Program-made: the position numbers and the translations under genes
From: Plumapathes pennacea
Lineage: Eukaryota > Cnidaria > Anthozoa > Antipatharia > Myriopathidae
Direction of reading: 5' to 3'
Assembly (NCBI GenBank): GCA_964036295.1
Contig: OZ038464.1
Coordinates: 18,956,443 to 19,020,442 of the forward strand
DNA length: 64,000 nt
Shown: piece after piece, positions 40,301 through 50,989 of the stretch
Position numbering within the stretch: position 1 is the stretch's first letter
Layout: each line of letters starts with the position of its first letter
Notes under the pieces: model-generated
Databases searched by the model: none
Seen by the model: the letters and a program-made list of their open reading frames with translations, nothing else
Told to the model about the DNA's origin: nothing

Positions 40301-40634
40301 GTAGATTACTTACTTGATCTAAACAGATACTAACGATTTGAAAATGTTACAAAGCAAATACAACTGCATAATGTATTTGTACACTGAATATAAAGCAGTA
40401 TAAGTTTCGAACTTGTAACACAAGTGCAAAATAACTATAATCCCAGTCATAGGAGCCACACTGAAAAAAAAAAACTTTCAAAGCCTAATCAATGTTCACA
40501 CTTTCGAAATCAAAAACAAAAAGTAAAACCAATCTGAGAAAACGTCCCGACTGCCTGTTCACATTCAGTAGGCCTGGTGGGATCACTTTAGATCGCTCTA
40601 ACTGCCCAAGGATGACTCGACATTATTTGTCTAT

Positions 40635-42074
40635 CTATCCACAGCACAAACAGCCTGCCTTTCCGTCCTTATCCTTCTTCTTGCTCTTACTGTCGTCTGC
40701 GCACCAAGCAAAACATGGGCACATGTCCATGATGAACTTCTTGAAGCAGACGTAACAAATCGCCATGATAATCAAGATTACGTAGAATACCAATCCAATG
40801 CTCCAGATTACATCCGCAGCTCCTCCGACGCCCGCCTTCATTGATGGAGCGACTTTGACCAAGTGGAATTGGACCACCCCCATCCCCGGACATAGAATCA
40901 TTACCATGTATATCACTGCAGCGGGGGCAGCAATAAAGAACCTCAGCGGATAACAGCTCCAGCAGAATGGGTTCCCTACCCACATGTACAGAGGAAGGAG
41001 CCCTGGAGTAGGAAAGCGAACCGGTGGAGAAGAGGGAGTTAGGATGGACACAAGGGGCAGGTGTGGAGGGAGTATATATATATAATTGATTATCATGATT
41101 ATTTAATGTAATTGTTGCTAAAAAGCCCCTTAGGGGAGCATCAACAAAGATATGTATGTAGGGAGGGAGGTGTAAACAGAGAAAGACTGACATGTACATA
41201 CAAAAACAAAGACATTGAGCAGAGAGACAAATACAGAAAGAGACAGAGGGACAGAGAGAGAGACCGTGGCTTTACGGTGGCTTGACTTTTAATATGGATT
41301 TGAGAGTACTAAAAATTATTTCTGCAAGTCCCCAAATGAAAATTATTGCCATAGAAAACAAAACAAAACAAAACTTAACCCTTTCATACCTTTGTATATA
41401 CTTGAAAAAGCAACTGTGGATATCTTCAAACCCAACCACATTGAGCTTCTCTGCACCGCTAGATTCTTTACCCCATCCTCTGTGAGGGAGCACTCCCAGC
41501 AATTCGTCGGATTAAAATACATCACACACAGCTCTACAGCAATGCACGTGGAAGGGATATCGTGCACAATCGACTCTATCAACATGAACACAGAGTGAAT
41601 AGAAATGATGTTTTGATAATATTTTTGGTCATCATCGATTTCTTGCTCAAAGTCGGGATTCACGCAGTAATGGCACAAATTCGGAAGAAGTGTGCACAGG
41701 TGCGTGATGTAAATCGCTCCGCCAATGCCTGCGATTAACAGCACAACCCATTCAAAAATCTCCATCGGTTTTAAGTTCTTATCGAGGTCGGCCAGACTGA
41801 AATTCCCGCTTCTATTGCAATATATTTGAGTTTCTAAAGAGTTGCTCTTAGTCCCGTTTCCGCCTCCGGTGTCAGCAAGCATGTCGTCACACCGCTTGTT
41901 GGCAATAAAAACATCGAAGAATATTCCAACATCCACGCCAAGGTTCATCGCTTGGAGTATCGCGTAGACCACAAACTGGGTGATGTACATCGCCCTAGTG
42001 CTCATGTATCGGCAGCAGATCTTGCACATGGCACCACAGCAGCTCATGATTGCAGCACAACAACGATCCGCCAT
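40635..42074 (-). CDS. Cys-capped multipass membrane protein A (unknown family)
   Basis: Two exons, 42074-41390 and 41002-40635, joined in phase 1, encode 350 residues. The N-terminus has seven cysteines within residues 5-21 (RCCAAIMSCCGAMCKICC), suggesting palmitoylation or metal binding. About six hydrophobic segments follow, near residues 27-55, 106-132, 163-190, 212-228, 246-270 and 284-310. Conserved blocks shared with the neighbour are QAMNLGVDVGIFFDVF, GAIYITHLCTLLPN, ESIVHDIPSTCIAVELC and LPLYMWVGNPFCWSCYPLR. The C-terminus is Lys-rich and ends AGCLCCG. The family is not recognised; a channel or transporter role would be guesswork. Its tandem paralogue lies 2.3 kb upstream on the same strand. 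Confidence 0.8.
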
Positions 42075-44342
42075 TTTTGTTTCTTTGATAATTTAGTATC
42101 CAAGTCTACTGATCAGGCTGGGTCCGCCACTGTTTACTAATCAAACTGACCTCTTACGAAGTTTAACAGCTCGGCCTTTAAAGTGATTTGATTGTCAGCT
42201 AATTTGTGAAGCATTAGAAACATCAGTATCGCACAACAGGCGACTGTGGAGTCAAGGGATGCTGAACATTCACTTGCACAAGACTCCTCGGGAATATACT
42301 TCGCTCTGTTGTCAAACGAATCAGAAAAGGTCGCCAAGTTACGCGCGTTTTCTGTGGTCAAAGTCACTCTCGCCGATAATCGATCGCCACTTTAAAGGTG
42401 CGACTCTTCTCAGCTGTCGTCTAATCCTGCAATCTTGTATCCAAAAGCGGAGGTGAAACGAGCTGCCTGTCCTTCCAAGTTCTCAATTACGCGACAAAGG
42501 GTTTCAACAAAACGTCCTCTAAACGGGCTCTCGATCGTTTTCTTGTCGGTTGATGTCGGGTCGAGGGAACAGTTTCCGCGACGTGCAGAGTTCTCACTAA
42601 AATAACTTCCTCTCGCCGATCAAATATGTCGGCTATTCAGGGACACAGCTTCGACAATCTAAATATACACACTCCAGTGTATTTGCTCTTTTGTCTTGGC
42701 CAGAGGATTGCAAACAATTTGCATACAGTACTATGAGACGCCCACAAATCTGACCCATTAGAGCGAATAATTTATGACGCGCAGTGACGTGTGTCCCACT
42801 ATCGATCTTTTGACTGACTGCGTTACAGCACTTGATCAGTTTGTGCTGATGAATTTATGTCACTTGCAAAGAATTATTGTCCGTTTATGTACGTTTAAAA
42901 CATCGGCATTTGATCCTTCTCCCTCTTACCCATCTCCTTCTCACTCCATCCCTTCAATTCCAACGTTAACTGACAACATCCAAGCAAATTACTGTCGTTT
43001 TATTCACTTACAGTTCTTCGTAGACTGAAACAATAAGTCTCTGCACAACTGTCGCTTTTTTACACAACTGACAATGAAAGACACTCAATAACGCATGCTC
43101 AGTAGCCATGTATGCCTCCGCCAGTCATAACAGATAAAGCAAGTTAGTATGATATATATGCTATCCGTGAATCTTGACTCGAGAATACATTTCTTTAACA
43201 TGTTTCCTATACATGATCTTTTACATGTTTCTTTTACATTTCTTTAACATGTTTCCCTGCCAAAATTGAAGCCAAGAACCCCACAACACTAATACAAGAT
43301 CATTCACATCTGAATCAAATGCTAACAACACACATTGCATGTTATGCACATATGTCAATTCGTTTGCAAACATATCATATCACTGTTTCAAATTATGCTG
43401 AATTTAATAAGCTGTTGAAATCGAACTATTTTGGAAATTGATGATACTTTGTAACATTATAGATCTCTTTTTTATTCACGCGTTTACCATGTGGCCGGAT
43501 TCAATAAGACTTTCAGCATATGCTTAAATTGATTTGTCAATAAATCTGTGAACTAACTATAAAAATAAATAATACAAAATAAACCTTGCCCTAAAAAGGA
43601 CCATGTTGGTTCAGTGCCTTAAATTATTATAATTAATGGAATATGGTATATTATATACGTAAAACAAATTAAGTTATTAATTTAAAAAAATCATACGTGT
43701 TCTAACACATAGCAGTTATGTTCAAAGCTCGATTAAGTTAGCCCCAGGATAACAAAATTCTTTCTCTCTACCTCTTGATAAAACAAACTGTGGAATTTTG
43801 ATCAAAGACGAACTGAAAAACATATCGATGAAGTGTTTCTGTGGAGGAAAATGATAACTTGCCCCTAATGATGATAAGTTTTTATGTACCGTAATCCAGA
43901 GACTACTGGTAAGTGCCGCTATATACTAAACTCCTTAATGCCAAACAGTGATTAAGGTCAATGTTCTCCTTTCATTTGATAAGCAACTGTGAGAAGTATA
44001 GTGTGGAGAACTGGGCAGCTGATCTGTTTCTAGGAACATATTTTGTTAGCATCAAACTTCTCCAGCTATAACTCTCGCGTCGTCTTTTCATAACGTCAGG
44101 GGAATTTGGTTCTTGATCACTGGGCATTAAACCTTTAACTCCTGATGGTGATAAATTCTCTGTTTACTTTCTCAACAGATTCTCAATAGATGTCATCCAG
44201 TAAGGAGAAGTTGCCACCTGACAACCTTCGCAAACACAATTTGACATAGCTATCAATTCTCACAACATCACTCATACAGTTTCTTTGTATGTAGTTGGGA
44301 GAATTAGTGAACGATAAGCTCAGGAGTTAAAGGATGAAGGAG
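42075..44342. other. Spacer between the two membrane-protein paralogues
   Basis: No exon is supported. The first few hundred bases (42075-42600) precede gene A and should contain its promoter, but no clear TATA box or other element stands out. A diverged fragment of the TTGTTC-AAAG inverted-repeat family lies at about 43722-43800. Confidence 0.4.
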
Positions 44343-46172
44343 TTAACACAAACAGCCACTTTTCTCGCCTTCTTTTTCTCCTTCCTTCTTCTTCTTCTTG
44401 CACTGACAACTGCAGAACAGGCACTTGCCACACCAATACCAGTAACAGAAGTAAATCATGAACACGATGATATAGAACATCAGGCCGAACGTCCAGATCG
44501 TGTCCGAGATGGTCCCCATTTCCCCCTTCATAGCCGGTGCCGCGATAAAGAGCCTGTTGATGGCCACTCCCATGGCAGGGCACAGGGTAAGGACCACGAA
44601 AAGGAGCCCCGCTGGCATCACTACCAAGATTCGCAGCGGGTAGCAAGCCCAGCAGAAAGGGTTCCCGATCCAGGAGTACAGGGGAAGGATCCCTGGAGAT
44701 AAAGTGAATAAAATTGGTACGTTGTTTGTCTCTCATTTATTTTTTAATTGTCTCCGTTTCTGTTTCTTTGTCTCTGTCTTTTTGTTTCTGTCTCCTTCTT
44801 GCTCGGTACGTAGTCGGCAAGAGCTCGGCACTGAATTGTTCGGTATGTAGTCGGTATGAGCTCGGTAACGTGGTCGATAATGAACTGACTCGGTATGTGG
44901 TCGGCAATCGTATCCGTATAAATACCGACCGTACTTAATCACAACTACCGTCTATGTCTCTCTTACACATATACACGCATATGACTTGAATAAATCAAAG
45001 TGAAACAAATAACAGGTAAAGGGCTGCATTTTAGCCGATACCTTTATAGGCGCTAACCAAAGCAATGGAGCCCAACAGCAGCCCAAGCCACAGCTCACAA
45101 TTGGGCAGGGCCGTGGGAGGAGGCATGTCGCCAGGTGCTCCCACACAGTCCCAGCAGTTAACGCCCCCGATGCCCCACATCTGGGCGCACATCTCGACAG
45201 CCAGGCAAGCGACCGGGATATCGTGCACCAGGGTCTCGGTGTACAGGAAGACCGTGTGGGTGCGAAGGATCTTCTGGTAGTATGGAGAGGCTTCCTGCAC
45301 GTATACAGATAAACATAAACATAAACATAAACATAAACATAAACATAAACATTAACATTAACATTAACATCAACATCAGCAACAACTCGGATTCACAGAG
45401 AACTATGAAGAGTGGACTATAGTCGTATACACATTAATGAACTATCGAATTGTCTGATTGGTTACAGCTCATTATAGACTTTGCGACACAGGCCCGGCTT
45501 TTCAAAGGGTTAGGACCAGATTAAGATAATCATGGGTTTCTTGTCCCGTAACTTTCTTGGAATGGGCTGAGCTACATCAGCATACTTGATTAAAATCCTG
45601 CAGTTCATTGGGCAACAGAATAAGAAAAAAAGTTTGGTCGAGCATCAAACACTACTAAAGTGCGCCTGACGTTTGCTAACAACAAGAAACAGACTTACCT
45701 CTATCATGTTCTCGAAGTTTGGATCTTTCCAGTGCCTGCAAGCGTTTGGGAACAGCACAGTGATGTGCGTCAAGTAGATGGCCCCAGAGAGACAGATAAA
45801 GAAGAAGAAAAATCCCTCCAACAGCTTCAGAGTCTCAGCCTGGCTGTTCAAGAGCGACTGCGTAGCGTTTGGGGTCGTGCTGCAGTACAGCTTGGTGATA
45901 TTCGTTTCGTTGTTGAGCGGTACCAGTTCCTCCGTCGCGAGTCTGTGACAACGTTGGTATGTTTCGGCCGTCTCGAGGAACACGCCAACGTTTGTGCCGA
46001 TGTTGAAGCCTTGAAATGCGGCGTACAGAAAAATCTGGATGAAGAAACCCGCCCCGGGCGAGACAGCATTGCAGAAACAGCGACACATCGCCTTGCACGT
46101 CTTCGCCAGGCATTTTCCCAGGCCTTTGCACAGAAGGCCGAGGCACTTGCCAATGCAGTTGCATAAACACAT
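44343..46172 (-). CDS. Cys-capped multipass membrane protein B (unknown family, paralogue of A)
   Basis: Three exons, 46172-45699, 45294-45042 and 44692-44343, have consistent phases (0 then 1) and encode 358 residues. The N-terminus is more Cys-rich than in A: ten cysteines within residues 2-34 (MCLCNCIGKCLGLLCKGLGK, then CLAKTCKAMCRCFC). The membrane pattern and blocks match A: QGFNIGTNVGVFLETAE, GAIYLTHITVLFPN, ETLVHDIPVACLAVEMC, LPLYSWIGNPFCWACYPLR. The tail is KKKKKEGEKEGEKSGCLC. The intron before LPLY is shared with A in position and phase; the first intron is not present in A. There are possible N-glycosylation sites (NET, NAT) between segments 1 and 2. The function is unknown. Confidence 0.82.
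45309..45380. repeat. (AAACAT)n microsatellite in intron 1 of gene B
   Basis: About seven perfect AAACAT units pass into ATTAAC/ATCAAC variants. The tract begins about 15 bases from the splice acceptor of the gene B second exon and lies on its 5' side in the minus-strand gene. Confidence 0.9.
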
Positions 46173-48465
46173 TTTGGCAAGTTATGCTCTACGACCACAA
46201 CTGGTTTCGAACACTTGTATGGAATTCAGTTGTCTTCAACAGCCTTGTCTCTCGCCTCTGGTGCTCAAATAAGCTCAGCTTTTGTGAAACTATTGAGCAG
46301 AGCTCTGGAAGACAAAATATTGCGATCTAATAGTTGGTAGGATAGTTCATTAGAGTTCTCCTTGGGGGTTTCACGACTGCGACAACCTAATACGGGTAGG
46401 ACTGCAGGTAGAATTTGGTAAAACCCAAACACACTTGCTTTAACTTCAACTCCCTGAGATGAAAGAGTAAACAGACATATTGTTAGCTCTTTCTATAAGG
46501 TTTTTCAAATGTTTCAGCATATATTTCACTGACGAATTACAAATATAACAATTTAGAATTAAAGCTGAATTAACGCTAATATGAAGATGATTAATGTACC
46601 TCGAATTATAAATTCTAAAAAACAATAACACAGTTTGTTACAAAAATATATATATAAATACATCGGCCGGTTTTTGCATTGAAAGGTCAAGGCTGTATTG
46701 TATAACTGAACAAGAAACGAGAGATCTGTGCTCTACTAATCTTTGTTAATCTGCAAAATGTTTCAGCGGTTATCGAGCCGCTCAGATAAAAATTGTTCGA
46801 GTGATTTCAAATTTGTACAATTTCATGATTTTTCAATTTCATCATTGCAGATGAAAACCAGTTTTTTGATACTCGACGGTCAGACTTCGTTATTTGCACC
46901 AATCTCCAGATTTCTAGGAATTTTACTGCAGGCCAAGCTGGGAGCATCAGTTCCTACGAGTAATGCAGATTCAGTTATATCATTCCATTTATTTTCATTC
47001 CGTTATTTCCATTCCAGTAACATCCCTTTTTTGAGTACTTTTGAGGGAACTATAAAATTATGTGTATCATACTGATCATTTGCAAGAAAATAAAAGTGTC
47101 GTCTTAAAATTAAGAGTGATACTCCCACAATTCACCTTTACCACCAAAATTAGAATTTTATTTCAAATCGTTGTATTAAAGAGAATATTTAGACTTTCCT
47201 GTTCTTCATACAGCCAACATTAGGCAAACTGTTTGTGGCCTTTACACTTTTTTGTTATTGATGTCTCTGAATAAACTAAATTTTAAATTAATCTCGATAA
47301 AATCAACTCAGTTCGATAAATAGGTCGAAGGGGCTTCGCTGAACTGTCCTACTTTTCTTCAATGTTTAAAATAATCAAGGTGGGAAGTAGGACTGCAGAA
47401 TTTTCTGTTCGACAAGACACATCTGCTAATTATATTCGATGTTTGAAGCGGCTCTCGATCTTCGTAATCTTGAAAGTTCGTTTCCGCCTATCGACGAGTC
47501 TTCGAGCCACGAAAGCAGATTTTGTGAAATAATATTCCGAATTGCGTGCAAGTTCGACCTCGATGTCATAAAAAAAATCAGACTTTTTCTTCTTGTGATC
47601 CATTTACAGCGAGAATCCTCAAAGCCTAACAGTAAGTTTCAATCTGCGAATCTTTTTCACAATTAGAATTAAACTAAATATTATATATGGACTGTAAGAC
47701 ATTCAGAATTTAAACATACTAACCTAAACTTTGCTGCGAACCTCCCAGATGTAGATCCGATCACCGAAGATGGATTTCCTCTTCCAATATGGCGTCGTTT
47801 GACAGATCACAGCTTTCAAAGTATTCGTTGCCGATTTGCGAGAACGCCTCTGATTCGTGGATTTATCGACAAACAGTAGGGTCATACACACCAGGTGTTT
47901 TCACAGTTCCATTTATCGACCGAAAGTTGAATAAAATTTACATAAAACAGGAAAACCTAAGCCGAAAGTGATAGTGAAATAAACCTGACCGAAGAGTTTA
48001 ATTTAAAAATCTTATTTCGATCGGGTTAGACGATTCTCTTCGCGAATACTCATAAATAATCATACGATTGGCAAACGAAAAATAAACATCTCTTGATCGG
48101 CCGATCGCATAAATTTATTTTCACGAAGCGCCAACGGAAATAAATTTGACGTGGGGCTGTCATTGCTTTATTACAGAAATAAACATTTAATAAGATTGTT
48201 TTATGTTTTTGTATAATGTGTCTGTTCTTGAAAGCACGACGTTTACCACCTGACGGGAATTTGGTCGGGATTTCTTTACTATAAAATAGTTTGTGTTTTA
48301 GGGGGAGGGGAGGGGGTTAATACGCGCCAAGAAAGAAAACATTGATAATATAATATCCATGTACTGTGAACAAAATGAGGGTAAAAATCACCTAACTATT
48401 AATAAAAAACACTAATGCCACCTCTCATCCACCACAGATGTCTGTAATTTTTTCTTAACTTTGTA
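46173..48465. other. Intergenic region upstream of gene B
   Basis: The region is AT-rich. Two short plus-strand open frames (47439-47666 and 47789-47971, the latter starting ATGGCGTCGTTTGAC) have mildly protein-like composition but no homology I recognise and no closing exon chain. No RNA gene or element was identified. Confidence 0.4.
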
Positions 48466-48700
48466 AAGCCTGGTTTTCACAAGAGACACAAGCACTTTAT
48501 TAAGCGCAAAAACAAGATATGCGTTGGTGCGTCAGTAAAAACGATCGACGCACGCGCAAGAGATATGCGTCTAGTGAAAACGATCGACGCGGCAATTACG
48601 CCTCATGTGACAACAATCGACGCACGCGCAAGAGATACCTGCCAAGTGAAAACGATCGACGCAAACGCAAGAGTTACGCGTCATGTAAATACCATCTTAT
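48466..48700. repeat. Dispersed GACGCAAGC element with internal ~39-bp tandem units
   Basis: It begins AAGCCTGGTTTTCACAAGAG, the same end as the element at 11490-11686. It then carries four imperfect units built on AACGATCGACGCACGCGCAA and AGATATGCGTCTAGTG. A copy of the second end is not evident. It directly abuts the Mab-21 pseudogene. Confidence 0.65.
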
Positions 48701-48717
48701 CTCAAAAAACAGGTTGA

Positions 48718-49164
48718 GTGCATTATGAAGGAACTAGCAATGGACCGTGACGTGTTATGGGAGCAAGGGCCCGCTGTGAGCTTTGAATACCCATCGGGCA
48801 CCCGAATTTTCCCTTCATAAGCGTCGACTTGGCCATCGCTATTGATCTCATAAACTAGCCGATAGTCGCCCGACAGCTTACCGCGGAGTTCACGAAAGCA
48901 AAGGCTCAGCTCGTTCCCAAGCCCCGACAACAGACCGCTGCTGTGGCAGATATCGTTCTCTCAGGTGGAAAAGGACTGGGCTCCATCCATGCTCCATCCG
49001 TGCCTCGTTTTCAGGAGTTCATCGAGCGTCTATTAAAGAACGTGAAAGAGGGGTGGCTACCAAGTTACTTTGTTCCCGCGTACAATCTGCTGGAAAATAA
49101 ACCGGGTCTCGTGGCCGCCAAAGATGGCATTTTGAACGCTATGAGAAACCTACCTGGGGCATGA
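48718..49164 (+). pseudogene. Mab-21/cGAS-like pseudogene fragment
   Basis: Segments in different frames align in order with the intact gene at 50990-52636. DVLWEQGPAVSFEY matches VIWDQGPAVSFTY and runs into a stop at 48818. VDLAIAIDLIN, from 48823 to a stop at 48856, matches VDLAIGIKLK. AQLVPKP matches TQLVPKS. LLWQISFSQVEKD matches MLWQISFSQIELQ. RFQEFIERLLKNVKEGWLPS and YFVPAYNLL match the C-terminal lobe and end at TGA 49162. The N-terminal part with the GSS and E-x-D motifs is missing, and there are at least two in-frame stops and frameshifts. It is a dead tandem copy. Confidence 0.88.
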
Positions 49165-49999
49165 AGCTGCCACAATCAAGAATATTGAGTTGTGTAGGAT
49201 CAATCTAATAACTATAGATATGGAGTCTTTATTCTGATGAAGGGCTAACGCTCAAAATGTCAGCCAACGTTACGTTGATATATTCTACGTTATACCCTGT
49301 TTGTCTCCCCGATTAGTAGGGCACATGTGCCCGGCTATAAGAACCGAGACCTTAATAAAGTTGATTGAATGATTGATTGATATCTCAACGAAACGTCTTA
49401 CGAACCAAACCTGGGGTCAATTCAATAAACATTTACACGTGTATTTTACAAGCTGGACTATTATTCCAACACCACTAAACGGACTCTAATCTAGCGAAGT
49501 CTGTACAATATTACAGATACAAGTCCCCAGTGCACACCCACAACAGCATTTGGCCATTGTACTGGATTAAAGTGTGTTTTAACGTGTGGCGAAATTGGTC
49601 CGACTTGTAAAATACACTTGTAAATGCTTTATTGAATTGGCCCCTGGTTGTCACAGGGACTAGTACTCCTATTTTGTACAATCAAATATTGCATTAAAAC
49701 ATAGAGCGTAAAAGGCAGACTCACAGACATTGTCTACTGTTGTGCTGATATTTAATCTCTGCAGCAGACTGAGCTTTTGTGCGTGAACAAGTGAATGAAT
49801 CGTAAATTAACAAAACTTGTGAAAAGGGACACTGTGTTTTGGGAAGGCAGCCGCAAGGCAATGTTAGGTTTACCATGTTCAAGCTAAATCATTTCATGAA
49901 GGTTTTCCTGCAGGTTTGTACAACTTGTGTTTGAAACAATCCTAAAGATCTTAAAATTAAGACACTTCTACGATCTGTGCTGTTGATGGTTGGATACTC

Positions 50000-50690
50000 A
50001 TGCTCTGTTAAATTCTTGTTAAATTCTCTGTTAAATTCAATAAACATTTAGTTAAAAATGGAGGATATACCGGTATTTTCTGTTTAACGCTAGAGGAATC
50101 ACGCTCTGTCGAATTTCTGAGATCGCAACTTAAAAGTCTGTGGTGGATATACCGGTTGAAAATTGATCATGCTCTGTCAAACTCCTGAGATCGTATATAG
50201 TAACTTAAAAGTGGAGGATACGCCAGTCGCCTAAGTCTATTGCTCGCAGAGTCATGCTCTATATGAAATTCTGTAGGTTGTAACTCAACAGTGGACGGTA
50301 CACCGGTTGAAGTCTCCCGCTCTGTCAAAATTCTGAGATCATAAAGAAAATTACATGTGGAGGATCTACCGGTCGTCTGTGTTAAACGCTTGAAGAATCA
50401 TGCTCTATCCAATTTCTGAATTCTTAGCTTAACAGTGGGGGATAAACCGGTTGAGTGTCCTGCTCTGTCAACATTCTGAGATCATAAAATAACTTAAATG
50501 TGGAGGATATACCGGTCGCCTATGTTAAACGCTTGAAGACCCATGCTCTGTCAAATTCCTGATATCGTAACTTAACAGTGCGGGATAAACCAGTTAAGGC
50601 CTTATGCTCTGTCAAACTATTGATATCGTAAAGTAACTTAAAAGTGGAGAATATGCCGGTCAAAGCTTCGCGCTCTGTCAAATTACATCA
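50000..50690 (+). repeat. Higher-order tandem repeat upstream of the cGAS-like gene
   Basis: About ten units each contain a TGCTCTGTCAAA-type start, TTCTGAGATCGTAACTTAA, then GTGGAGGATATACCGGT. Unit lengths tend to alternate between about 60 and about 80 bases. The longer form adds a block ending GTTAAACGCTTGAAGAATCA; the shorter ends near CCGGTTGAAGTCTCC. The pair forms a composite unit of about 144 bases. The array ends about 300 bases before the start codon of the intact gene. Confidence 0.8.
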
Positions 50691-50989
50691 CATGACACGT
50701 GCGGAGGATGGTAAAGTAGAGGACGGTACCCTGCTCCTTGTTCCCATGGTTGATGTCTCCTGCCCTGCCTAACAATAGCCGCTACATGTGTAGTACATGA
50801 GGTGAAAGTGACCAGGTACTGAAGATATGTTTGAGATGTAAATTAATAACATCAGAGCATACTCTGTAATTTGGCTTTAAATTTGGAGCGTCACCGTCCT
50901 CAAACGAGATTTGCTCGGCAGTCACATTCCGTGAACCAAGACGACAAGAGTTGTACAACGTTTTGCAGTTCAACTTCTCTCAAGGCAGT

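Larger units (their letters stand above)
19117..40634. other. 21-kb gene-poor region
   Basis: Between the RFX6-type start codon and the first multipass membrane gene no exon chain could be built on either strand. The visible content is inverted-repeat elements, copies of the ~92-bp repeat, microsatellites (AAG near 20606, CAA at about 25676-25718), a C-run near 23980, a decayed element at 31.6-32.7 kb and one coding-like exon at 37146-37344. Open frames of 60-160 codons here lack plausible protein composition or splice context. The first part presumably holds the RFX6-type promoter, but no specific box is convincing. Confidence 0.55.

Noticed and set aside
45660..46166. 168-codon plus-strand frame opposite exon 1 of membrane gene B
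   Set aside because: It is antisense to a well-supported coding exon whose paralogue conserves the minus-strand protein.
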